64,000 nt of DNA. Origin: Oopsacas minuta (taxonomy: Eukaryota; Porifera; Hexactinellida; Lyssacinosida; Leucopsacidae). Under the pieces are notes generated by a model. It searched no databases and had not been told where the DNA came from. It saw nothing but the letters and a program-made list of their open reading frames with translations. The stretch lies in NCBI GenBank assembly GCA_024704765.1, contig JAKMXF010000244.1, positions 301,905-365,904 on the forward strand, written 5' to 3'. The position numbers were made by a program, and so were the translations under genes. Below are positions 25,915-36,681 of the stretch, piece by piece (the first letter of the stretch is position 1; each line of letters starts with the position of its first letter).

Positions 25915-28645
25915 TTACTGATGAATTAATGTTAAATGCAAGAAGAGTTCATCTATGGAATTTTGAAGGAGAGAATCTTCATTATCAATATTATTTGTAA
26001 CGTTTTCACCTTGCCTGTTTTTTACACAATTATTTTGATGGCCTACTTGACCACAGGTGGAACGAATGATGATCCTTCTGAATTTTTCATTCAGAATTGG
26101 ACAACCATAGATGTAGAGCCTCATTGCACCATCACTTAACCCACTTAGAAAATCTGATTTCCTGCTCAAATGTGTTGAGAACTCTCGGATCAACTTATGT
26201 CCTTGTTCTAACCCTTCTTCAGAAAGACTACACAATCCTACCCTGTCATTTCTCTCAATAAACTGATGGGCATGAGCCAAGAATTTGTGGAGTGTATTGC
26301 TAATAGATACCCAGGAAAGGTTTATAAGATTAGTATGTAGGTTTCTTGACTTAACACACGAAATCTCTATACATCGACAACTTCATTACTATTAGCAACT
26401 CTGAGTAATGCAGATAGATTCCTGTGAATCTCTGTCAGAGCATCTTTATAAACATTTGGTACAAACGATAAAGCGATCCTAAAACACGGTTTTTTATATG
26501 AAAAAATGTTCTTGCCATGTTACCAGTGCTTGTGTTCCCACTTCCTCCTGGTTGGTCGAATAATAAGTTCGTAAGTTCATGGATACGATTGCATACTAAA
26601 CCTCGATAATCTTGCACCATTTGATCTTCAGTCCACTTGGACTTTCCTGCTGCAATTCGGTAGATGAGGTTCAAAAACCAATCTAAAATCCTTAGGCAAG
26701 AATGTAGAGGTGCTGCAGGAATACATCAATGCCACTTGCAGGTTCGTGTGTAATCCCACACCGTTACTTTGTATTGTAGCTCATCAGCTCTTTTCCATCA
26801 GAGGTTAACTGACAGATTGTCTCTTTGATATCCTCTATCGAACAATCTAAAGGAACCCGCAAACCACTCTCGTAATACCATTGATATTACTTTGGGTTGC
26901 TTTGCAGGCAATACATGGCGCTCCTCCTTTACCTGCCATTGTTACTAAGGTTTTTCCGTCAAACATTGAAGCTTTGACTTCTACTTTAACATGGCCATTT
27001 AGGTGATCAAAACCATCCTCATTTAGTGAAACAATTTCAGAGTTTAGTAACTTGCTCAATTCTATCACAGTGTCAATAGTCTCCTTCTGACAAATAAGTG
27101 CTACTGGTTGGTTGGAAAAACAGGAGTTAGGATGGCTATTTTCCCACAGGACATTCCCGAATCGATCTATTACCTGAAGGGGTGAAACCATGAAGACAAT
27201 ATAATCTGATTGGTCAATATTCAAGTCTGACAATAACCCAGGAGAGGAATGAGATCCAGAACCATCCAGTCCATACTTGATTTTGAGTGTTAATGGATAG
27301 AAATGTGGTGCAGGAAAATTTAGTACACATTCTTTTAACAACCGGTCAAAGAAAGAAATTAGATATGATGAGTAAGATATATAGACCCCTATAGGATTGG
27401 AAACATTTGGATACCAGTCGAATGTTGGAACAATTGATTTTCTAATTTCACTAATTTTCCCAAGTTGCCAAAACGAGGCCTTCTGATTGGAGATAATATT
27501 TAAGATCTTTCCATTTTCCTTTCCCCAGCTTAAGTTGATACGCTAAGAAAGTTGATTTTCTGGTGAAACTATGTTACTGAGGGTTGGTATCGATTCTTCA
27601 TTATAGATTTTCCAAGCAATATTTGCGATGCCTTTAAAACCAATTTGTTCTACAGCTACAATATACAAGAGGAGAGCAACGTACCGAATAATAAAAATAT
27701 TTTCAAGTTGTACTAACTAACGGATGGAAGTAAGTATCCCAGTCTGATCAAGCCTTGTCTTCTAGGGTGCGACCCGTAAAGCCCGTGGTCCGTGGCCCGC
27801 TATCAAAGCCCGCGGCCCGCATATTTATTCCACCAGCCCGTGATTTAGGAAATTTGTTTATTTTATGGCACTGTTGGCTGAATTCGTGAATGTATTCTCA
27901 AAGAATTGAGAATTCCTATAAATTCCGCGTTATAAGATGCGGGAAATCGTGTGCGCAAATAGTATACATATGAAACTTTATATATATGCAACACTTTGAT
28001 TGTTTCGTTAGTTACAGATAACACTGACATGATTCTACCTCTCTATGAGGATTATTAGATTAAACGAAAATAACATTTATAATACTTGTGATACTTACAT
28101 ATACTAAAATAGTAATAATTTCATGACCTAATTCTATAATTAAAGTATATTCATCATCTGTAAAATTGTTCTTTTTGACTCTTTTCAGCCCGTTTTGTGC
28201 CCGCGGCCCGTGGAAAAAAGCCCGGAGCCGTGATTTACAATAAAGCCCGCACGGGTCGCACCCTAGCTTATCTTCTTTGAACGAACTTGAATGTCATCAA
28301 TTGATTTTCTCCTCTCTACATTTGGAACCAATATAACACCGCTTTCTACATCACAGCCTGAAACGGAAAGGAATGATTGGGTACTCTTAGGTTTAACAAG
28401 GATCCATGCAATACTTGCACTCCACCACTCACCATTAAGCTCTCAATAGATTTCTTACTCTTTCTGAAATTAAATGCTACTTTAGACATTAGAGAGTATA
28501 CAGAATGTCTCTTGTCTTCTTCGAGATTTATTATACGCACCACTTCATCTGCTGCTTGATTGATATCATAGTCGTGAACCTTTAATATGATAGCCAAGTC
28601 AAGACGTGTTTTCGAGCTTTCAGATACTTTTGATGCTTCAGCCAT
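25915..28645 (-). pseudogene. RAG1/Transib-like DDE transposase, broken and interrupted by a MITE
   Basis: The presumed start is ATG at 28645 (MAEASKVSESSKTRL). Features in order: N-terminal part to about 28267; MITE insertion; IANIAWKIYNEESIPTLSN with a later stop; first Asp in KIKYGLDGSGSHSS (27264-27266); VLWENSHPNSCFSNQPVAL; second Asp in ASMFDGKTLVTMAGKGG (26958-26960), followed by CIAC, like the zinc ligands of RAG1; LHSCLRILDWFLNLIYRIAA; GGSGNTSTGNMARTFF; and Glu in LSEEGLEQGHKLIREF (26206-26208). RAG1 has D600, D708 and E962 in the same order, with a CxxC after D708. Frameshifts near 28345, 26840 and 26680 and several stops make it inactive. Stop at 25915. Confidence 0.85.
27762..28266. 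mobile_element. hAT-type MITE nested in the RAG1-like gene
   Basis: Terminal repeat CTAGGGTGCGACCCGT at the left and its complement at the right. Flanking 8-bp sequences CTTGTCTT (27754-27761) and CTTATCTT (28267-28274) differ at one base, consistent with a hAT duplication. The ends are unusually GC-rich, with many GCCCG repeats. No coding capacity. The transposase frame resumes across the MITE (SKKI before, RQGLIRLGY after). Confidence 0.88.
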
Positions 28646-29330
28646 CTTTAAATTGATAATTAGAGGTTTAATAGGTTATCAAATTAATGAACTTGTATGC
28701 TACCTCGTAATACGCAGTATATAAATAATTATTAGGTTATATTGGTGTAAAATTACCATGTAATTACATTACATTGTACCATAGCAACGTGGATGTGAGA
28801 ATGGAAATTGACAATATATAATATGTTGCGCAATGAAGCGGCATTTGTACTTTGAATATACTGGTTATATTACTTGGCAAGAATACATACTAAAAATTCA
28901 GGGTGGAAACTAGTGGAAACAAATTTTGCTGCCAACAGGATGGCTTATGGCCGAGAAAAATTTCTACAAAATTTTCACAGTATTGTAAACGTAATATCTG
29001 ATTAATCTTTTCGCTCTTGAAGAAATTCAACGATAGATTCAAATACAGCGCACTCACTTTGCTTGGAAAGCATGTAAATGAACAATAATATGCATCATTA
29101 ATTCAACAGATTACTGAAATAGCTTCAGTCATTTATATAATGTATGTATAAACATAGAATAAAGCAATGAAGTCCTACATTTGATTGACCACAAAATAGA
29201 AATACTCAACTGTTTCATCTGATACTTTACATATAGCTTGTTGAATATATCTAGAATCAAATTCATAATTCAAAATTGTATAAATTGAAGGTAAGAATAT
29301 GGGCCTAATGTACCCTATTAGCTCACTGTG

Positions 29331-29560
29331 TAATTCCCGAATTTTAGGGGCTGCGATTAGGAATTAACTCTCATTCCAAGGAATGGGAACGGGAATTGAG
29401 TCATTAATATTAAAGTAAAGGGTAGGGAATGGAAAATAATTCTGATTCCAAAGAATGTGAATGGAAATGGGAATTAAGCCCTTAACTCCTGGAATTAAAG
29501 GGCTGAGAATGAGAATTAAGTCCGGAAATTTGTCATCGGAATGGGAATTGCAGGCATTAA
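29331..29560. repeat. quasi-palindromic GGGAATTAAGCCCTTAA repeat, right flank
   Basis: A stretch built of degenerate GGAATGGGAA and its complement TTCCCATTCC (for example TCATTCCAAGGAATGGGAAC). It contains GGGAATTAAGCCCTTAACTC. It matches the segment left of the RAG1-like element. The repeated inverted units could fold. Class not known. Confidence 0.5.
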
Positions 29561-30234
29561 TTCTGAATACCTGCAATTTTATGAATATACTCTGGATATT
29601 CATAAAATGTGTCACTCCTAGCTTCTACTGTACTCAAGAATGGGTCAACTTTTGTATTACCAATTTCTGAAACTTCGTATAAACATATCCATAAATCATT
29701 TCGTATTCACTTAGAAAAGAAAGACATAATATCTTAACTTCTATAAGGGATGAAGAATGACATATTTTACCATATATACAAATACTATATACATATTTTG
29801 AAACATCCTGAAATATTTCAACACTTAGTCGTAGAGAACTTGTCGATCTATAAATAAAGAATACATATTGTTGAGCAAAATGCACCGATGCTGCAATATA
29901 GAGCACACACATAATTAGTTCTTTCGCCAAACCCATCGCTAGTCCAATTCCAAAACACTATTAGGTCATATTTATATTAAGATATTACCAGATCAATTCG
30001 TCCGCAATCAAAAGTCGTAAAATTTACGATAATATGATGAATTTGTTAAAAGTATTAAAGAAAATGGCAAGAATAGATAACCCCAACAATTGTTAAATAA
30101 TGATGACAAACAAGCAATATTTAAATCTAATGTTAAAACTCAAAATACATATATTAGCAATTTGCAAATGGTCATGGATTGAACTCTGTATTATTAAATG
30201 TAAAAACATTTAACAAAAAGGATAAGAAACTAAC

Positions 30235-30464
30235 TTTACTGAAGCTTTGCGCGAAAGGATATGAATTATTAGTATCACAGTTATCTGCATCGTCGGGACT
30301 ACTATCTCCAGCTTGATCTGATGAAAGTTCACCAAAATGATCTATAGATTTACTTTTGGGGTTTGAAGATTTTTGAATTTGAATTGCATGAGACAGGTTC
30401 ATCGGAGGAGTCAATGTACCAGTAGAAGATTGATCCCCGCTGTGTTCATGTTCCTCTAGGGGTA
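30235..30464 (-). CDS. UBR4: UBR4 exon, Ser/Asp-rich linker
   Basis: Acceptor TTTTGTTTTTATTTAG before 30464. Two donors are possible. AAA|GTTAGT after 30235 ends at a codon boundary and joins the 12533 exon directly. TTCA|GTAAAG after 30240 would need one more exon. The first two bases (TA) complete the codon left open by the 38322 exon. The product reads PLEEHEHSGDQSSTGTLTPP, then an Asp/Ser-rich stretch (SSPDDADNCDTNNSYPFAQS). This composition and its position just before the conserved helical block match the acidic linker of UBR4. No lesions. Confidence 0.72.
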
Positions 30465-30999
30465 CTAAATAAAAACAAAATTTAATTAAATATAGAGACT
30501 TATAAGGTGAATATAAGATTAAAAAAGAGTAAATGCTGTACTATAGGACAAAATACAAGGGGGCATCAGTAACGTCGTGGAAATTCTACATAATTGGTAC
30601 CTCGCAGTTGTTTCTTTTTTTCACAAAAGAAAGACTTTTGTTGAGATCAGTTAACGTAAAACATGATTACCAGTCTACTCGATTATAAATCTCAAGATGT
30701 CTTGAGAGGTGAGTTGCGATATTAGTAAACATACTAATTTGTACTTAATCATGCCTATGTGCTTACATTACATGTCTCCAAACTAAAAGAGTAGAATAAT
30801 CAAAATTTAGGAGAAATGAAGATTCGCTGTAAACACAGAATTTTACTAGCCTAGGGGGGAGATTATTAGAGTGGGGGATAGTATTCGGTGTATAATGGTA
30901 TGTATTATTTAACCTTTGTTATTTGGTATGAATATTAGCCACTTCAACACACGAATTTGAAAACTAGAAATAGTCAGGTTGTATAGACCTATTTAATAT

Positions 31000-31200
31000 A
31001 GAAACTTTGCAATTTCGGATAACAATCATCTCTCTGAATTTTAGTTCTATAGACCATGGAATTTGAGAATCTGTTGTGTGTACTGATTATCCCCAGTTCT
31101 CGTCCTATATAAAGCATCTTGGAAAATGATAGCTTCCGAATACATTTTTAAGGAATTAAAATGCATGTAACTCCTTCAGAGATGAATAAATTTGTTGATA
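31000..31200 (-). repeat. inverted repeat, left arm
   Basis: The complement of this segment matches 31760-31980 over roughly 200 bp with gaps. Shared phrases include TGAAGGAGTTACATGC and TATCATTTTC, and the order continues toward GATGATTGTTAT or AATGATTGTGAC. Arms are about 560 bp apart. This could be a foldback element or two copies of one repeat in opposite orientation. Confidence 0.55.
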
Positions 31201-31759
31201 CTCGTCATCACCGAAGGATTTCACGTAGTTTCCGTGGCCACTATACTACATGAATTTGAAAACATATTCCTAGCAAAGTAGCCACAGGATTGTGTCAACA
31301 TTATGTTCCCAAAATTTGCCCCAACTCCTTGTTCTAAGCCGCTAGTTTAGCTTAGTGTCGTTAGACACGGATGTATTCCTAAGTATAAAGTAAGGGGAAT
31401 CTCCGAAACAGCGAACACTACACTAAATTTGGGCCTCTGATATAGTATAACCGGGACCTTTTTAATGTCATTGTTTACTAGATTTGTCTACAAATACATC
31501 ATATGAGATACAATATATTTTTATAGTAAAATAATACAATTATTTCAACACATAAACGCGTTCGCGTTCACCCCGTTTCACCCCCAAAATACCACTGATA
31601 TCGATCCAAGACACCATCTTTCAACAGGATTTTATGAGATATTCTCACAATCATTATTTTATCAAATTTTGAGAAAGGAATGTTGACAAATTTAAATCAA
31701 TTCCTATTTTATTAGGGTAAAATATTCGGAAATATCTTCAAGTGAACACTGAAAAGACG

Positions 31760-31980
31760 TAGAATCATTAGCATATTACAAAATTTTGTTTCGGAATCAC
31801 TGAAGGAGTTACATGCGTTTGATCATCTGCAAACTGTGTCCGAAAGTATCATTTTCAAATGGCTATGTATAGAATGCCAGGAGGTTGGATCAATACAGCC
31901 GACAAATTCTTAAACCACAGGGTCTGGAGAACTGATATATTCAAAAAATGATTGTGACCAAAATTTGTACTCTATTGCCA
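31760..31980 (+). repeat. inverted repeat, right arm
   Basis: Partner of 31000-31200. Contains ACTGAAGGAGTTACATGCGT and CGAAAGTATCATTTTC. The space between the arms (31201-31759) holds no gene or motif I recognise. Confidence 0.55.
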
Positions 31981-32231
31981 GCTTGATACAGAACAAATAC
32001 TATTTTCAAATGAAAAATATTGGATTCGGAAATTTTCAGACTCTTGCTCTCAATTTGAAATAAATCAATGAAGGGCTAATAGTTCATACATTAAGGCCAT
32101 TATTTTTGAAATATTAATGAATCTAAATAGAGAATAATTCTTCTGATGTATTGTATTATAGCTCATAAAATTTTGAGGATCATTCTAAAGCTAAAACGGT
32201 CCAAATCATCCAAAATAGTGCAACATGTCGG

Positions 32232-32826
32232 AAGGAAAATGAAACTAGCCTTTTGTAAGTTGATTTTTCGCATGGAGGTGTATTTGGGTCTGCCTCGGAC
32301 AAATTATATTGTTGGAAAATATTTTCACTATTGACAGAAATATAACGTAACTGTAAGATTTTGGATTCTCGAAAACGAGCATCATCAGCCACTGCTAAGC
32401 GAACATACATAAGATAGAAGTTGAATCACAAGTACCCTTCAACATGCCACACGTCCTGACGTCATGATTCTTAAGAAAGGCTTACTCATCATTGGTTTAT
32501 TCCTTCATCATGACTGCATAAAAAACTCAAAACTTTCCCAATTCCAAAAATTTCCGATTTCAAAATACTTGGGACATAAAGGGCCCAGATTACTAATCAA
32601 AAGCAACATAGCATCTCCAGTGTCACCACCGAAGGCCGTTCAATGTAATTTGGATGGACAATGGATGTTCTAGAATCAAAATTATTCTGTGAATTCAAGG
32701 CACGTAGTGTTGAGTATATTCTCCCTCGTAGCGACCAAAAGCACTAAGAAATTATCCTTTGATACTTAAGCCAATCCGGAACACACTAAGCTGTCGCGTA
32801 GCGACTTAGCAAGCGAAGGGTGCTAG
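32232..32826 (+). mobile_element. Helitron-like non-autonomous element, best 3' end
   Basis: The clearest copy of the family. It ends in AAGCGAAGGGTGCTAG, followed by T. About 18 bp upstream is a perfect small hairpin, GTCGC-GTA-GCGAC (32793-32805). A second CTCGTAGCGACC block lies about 65 bp further upstream. The 5' side has a weak match to the 20.8 kb copy opening (GGAAAATGAAACT, GATTTTTCGCATGGAGGTGT). It contains ATAGCATCTCCAGTGTCACC shared with 19.7 kb. No coding. The class call rests on the CTAG end and hairpin. Confidence 0.75.
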
Positions 32827-33519
32827 TAAATACATCTATATGCATTAAATAATTTTAACTGTAATATAGAAGAACCTCTGTAGAGTTGATAACATCCAGA
32901 TACTTCAAGATCTGTTAATATAGCTTGTTAGTGTAGTTAATATTATTTTGTATATTGGATTTAGTTGATATTGTACATACAGTATCAATAAACAAAGAAT
33001 AATTAATCTATATTATACAAGAATAAGGTACAATCCCGCGCATAGTATTCTTTGGTATATAGGTTGTTAGGTGTTGTTGACGTTGTTGATCATATATATT
33101 TGTGAGTAGTTGATGATATCTTAATAGAAAATTGGGTGGAGTTCATTTGAGTATTCTTAGGTGGGCGAAGTTCATTAAACTTGATGCTAATTCGATGTAG
33201 TTGATATTAATCAGCTAATTAATATAATTTGATGTAGTTAATAAAGTTGGTAATATATGAAGAGATCTTGAAGTATTGATAATATTCACTTGAGATAAGC
33301 AAACACATAGATACCAAACGAGCAAGTCAAATTTCTAGACACCCTGTTCTGGCCAAGGAAATTATACAAAATACTTAAACAAATTGCCAAATTGTTAGAT
33401 AGGCAAGTTTTGGTATTGTTAGAATTTTTAAACACAAGATACCAGCTATTCGGTTATATGTCACATACGAGGGATGCTAGATAATTCAAAATTTTGTCGT
33501 TCGATATTTTCGTGTTTGA

Positions 33520-33925
33520 ATGTTCGGAATTGCTTGAAGGAGCTGGAAGAACCGCAGGGTTGATTTTGGTATACAAGGCATTTGGGCATGGGTGGGAGAT
33601 ATTCGAGTTTTGGACGAATTCACACCTATGACAAAATTATGAAGTAAGTGCCGGCTTATGAATTTCAAAAATCAGATAATCAGCCACTCTTCAGTAGATG
33701 TACTGGTCATAAATTTGGAAATTTTAATAACAACTGCGTCACAATATGCCAATCTACTGATATCACCATAATAAATAATTCAAACTCATCGTTGAATTAT
33801 TATGTCATAATGACTTTTAGAATAATATAATATAAAACTTGCAAAAATTGGATGGACAATGGATAATAAAATTTCCGATGTTACTTTTTAACCTGAGGCA
33901 CCTAGTCAAGGGCTACGGAACCACG
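33520..33925 (+). mobile_element. Helitron-like element, 5' and middle parts
   Basis: Matches the 5' region of the 44.6 kb copy (GGGTTGATTTTGGTATACAA, GGCATTTGGGCATGGGTGGG). It matches the later part of the family again at 33845-33900 (TTGGATGGACAATGGATAAT). The 3' end has lost the hairpin and CTAG. An unrelated or diverged stretch lies between the two matches. Confidence 0.55.
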
Positions 33926-34971
33926 AGGCTTGGAGTGCTATATCCCTCCTATTAATAATATTGGGGGTCTCAGCCCACTATTTCTATTATTTACATTGAC
34001 AAATTGAATAAATCCAGTAAAAGTGTGTTCCAGTCAATTTCGGCGTTAACAGTGGCCAAACATGAAAGTCTTTGAAAATTGACCTGAACCTTGATTTGAA
34101 TATGACTGGTTAAAAATAAAAATGTATCATGAATTTTGTCGTTCTCTCAATACTTAGAATTACTTCGAAATTCATGCACAATGCCAAGAATATATTTTGA
34201 AAATATATGCTGTTGATTTATTCACATATGTTACTATTGAAATGATCTATGAAATGTATTGAATTTTGAAAGTTTGTGAAACCACTTGGTTCACCATGGA
34301 ACTATAAGGCCATTGTTAGTTGGAAACATGTTTCAGCTCCACCACCCGCATCTGATTTGGCTCCCGTACTAATAATGCCATTATTGTATTATAACCCAAT
34401 TTACTGAATGCGAAAATACAGACTAAAGTTCAATACAACTATCTTTTTCATTGTCCAACCATTCGTCATATCAAATTTGACTTGAATAATTGGAATATTG
34501 TATGAATGAATTTTTCCAGCTGATACCTCACGTAATAATGAGAAAATAATAATGAACCGCCTGCCAGCATACATGTTCAGGTGAATCTAATGTGTAGCTG
34601 AAAAAAGTTTGTCATTAACAGTGGCCAATAATACAACTAAATGTCATTTTTCGCTAGAATCATAGAAATAGAATACGTACTATAATATTTCGAGAGACAC
34701 GTGCATATGAATATTTCGGGACGTCGTGTAGAAAACAAAAAATTGTTGAGCTAATAATTGAAAGATGTATGCTGTAGAACGATCACGTAAGAAACAAAAA
34801 GCATGAAAGAGCACTGAAATCATTGGCAAGGTAAGAAGTTAAAAAAATGATTCAAGTGTCTATCAAGTAGGCCTAGTTACAAATTTAAAGTGGCCGAAAT
34901 GTCACTAAAACTGTAGTGATTGTATATAAGAACATTGATACCAACACTCAAAAACCAACACAATTCTTAAG

Positions 34972-35990
34972 ATGTCAATACCAGGAAATATACTCAACAA
35001 AGTAGGAGAACATTATACTTTTCAGACTTTACTGCAGATAGTAGGGCAACCAGATCAGAAAATATTGAGCATTCTGGTCCAGAATCTGAGATAGGTAGTA
35101 TATCTCAAGATAGCGAGCCAGATGTCTTTAATCCGTAGGCTAAGTATTCTCAAGTAAACCAACTTATTCAACTTACTGATCAGTGGTTATCAGAGTGCTG
35201 TGATGATCAGCCAAAGAAGAATCTCCAAAATTGAAGAACATAAGAGGCTTACCAATTGTCTAACGCATAACAAATTTAATGATATTATCAGCGAACAACA
35301 GTCTTAAGGCATTGATGAACTTCAGCAAAATGCTAAAGATGCATTAGTCAGTAATGGATTTGATAAAAGGAACGTTTTCAGGAGCATGAAAGATGCCAAG
35401 CGCACTTAGAAGCATGCATGAAGCTCGAGTCTCCCTTACACACATTTATCTCTATAAGACCATTGAGTCAAGTCATGAGTGATGCGCCATAGAGAAATTT
35501 TCATGAAGGAGTTTTCATCAGTTCAGTATCTAGCTTGTCAAGGACTAGCTTTACGAGGCCACAAAAAAGAAGATGGTAAGCTTATGGAATTACTGAAGTG
35601 CTAGGCATAAGGTGTCCAAGGCCTAGAATTAAGGGTGGAAGAGGGTTGCCCATCTCATGACATTATCAGTGAACTCATTGAGATGATGGCTCATGATAGT
35701 ATTCGAGCCCTCTCAATTCGAATAATTGAAATAAATTGGTATTCATTAATTGCAGATGAAACTAGGGATTGTCTGGATCAGAACAATTTTCTATCTCTAT
35801 AGGTTGGGCGGATAAAAATTACGTGATCAATGAAGACATGGTGACCTTCGCATGGGCATAGCAGACTGATGCTGCAACAGTGACCAGCACACTTAAAGAT
35901 TCCATATACATAGTGACCTTGACCTTTCAAATTGCAGAGGCCAGCATCTGACAGACCATCTAATATGTCTGGACACTTTACATATAATAT
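34972..35990 (+). pseudogene. ZMYM1/DUF4371-type hAT transposase relic
   Basis: Heavily decayed plus-strand relic. Recognisable in order: an acidic leader (SEIGSISQDSEPDVFNP); FISSVQYLACQGLALRGHKK, which matches the segment before the catalytic core; the stretch HDIISELIEMMAHDSIRALS; and WYSLIADETRDCLDQNNFLS with the first Asp of the hAT triad, then INEDMVTFAWA. A remnant of the second-Asp block (SNMSGHFTYN) follows near 35960. Multiple stops and frameshifts. No terminal repeats identified. Related to, but clearly diverged from, the 3.1-5.4 kb copy. Confidence 0.8.
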
Positions 35991-36179
35991 GGTAGTTCTA
36001 AGCAATATGACGCAACATAAAGATAACCAATTATGGTCATTATTGAGATTGCGGAATAATCTTGACAATTATCACATCAAAATGTATAACAAGAGTATGG
36101 GGATTTGGGTGTATACTATATACTGGCAATACTGATTTTACTATAATTTCCACGATTATAGAGTTATATGTGGATTTTA

Positions 36180-36425
36180 GGAAAACACGTGACATCCATG
36201 GTCTGTGCGATAATTCAGAAACGTGAGAAATTTATAATGAAAAAGTGTAACATCTTGTACAGAGACGGTATTAGATCATTTGGTATTTATACTTTTAACA
36301 TAGCTTTATAATCACCGTTCTACATGCTTTCAAAGATGGAGCAGTTTTTAATATATATTGGCCAATTACGACAACAAATGACGTCACTTAGATCAAAGAG
36401 TTTCACAGAATTCGCTTTTGTGAAT
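36180..36425 (+). repeat. interspersed repeat, copy 2
   Basis: Matches 11250-11480 in order (CATCCATGGTCTGTGCGATA, CATTTGGTATTTATAC, TTCAAAGATGGAGCAG). Class unknown. It lies just left of the candidate exon at 36571-36681. Confidence 0.45.
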
Positions 36426-36570
36426 TCTTACTTAATATGCTCACTCTAAATGACAGATAGAAAGGGAAATATACATTCAAGTTAATTATGGAGTGTGGCA
36501 CAAGTGTTAAAATAGCCATATAAATAAAATTTCCAAAGTATTGAGATATTCCTGACATCAATTTCATTAC

Positions 36571-36681
36571 CAATGTTTGTATCTGTATGCCTCTTCTTCA
36601 TCGCTTTAAGATGATCATTACTCGTAGCAATTCCGTCAAAGTACATGGGATAGCAATCAGGATAATCTCTTTCTTTGACAA
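36571..36681 (-). CDS. candidate small UBR4 exon
   Basis: A 111-nt stretch bounded by acceptor TCTACAAACAACAG before 36681 and donor ACATTG|GTAATG after 36571. It begins with two bases and ends with one. It can therefore be inserted between the 38322 exon and the 30464 exon without changing frame, and the two also fit each other directly. Its 36 codons include DYPDCYPMYFDGIATSNDHL. I do not recognise it in UBR4, where this region is a variable linker. It could be an alternative cassette exon or a chance match. Only splice signals, openness and phase support it. Confidence 0.42.

Larger units (their letters stand above)
25626..29330 (-). mobile_element. RAG1/Transib-like transposon with CACAGTG ends
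   Basis: Left end CACAGTGGGCTATTATTGCG (from 25626). Right end, complemented, CACAGTGAGCTAATAGGGTA (ending 29330). The two share CACAGTG plus most of the next eight bases. The transposase gene between them is on the minus strand. A 505-bp hAT-type MITE sits inside (27762-28266). Without it the element is about 3.2 kb. CACAGTG equals the heptamer of vertebrate V(D)J recombination signals; Transib ends usually read CACAATG. A 5-bp target duplication is not visible. Confidence 0.78.
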
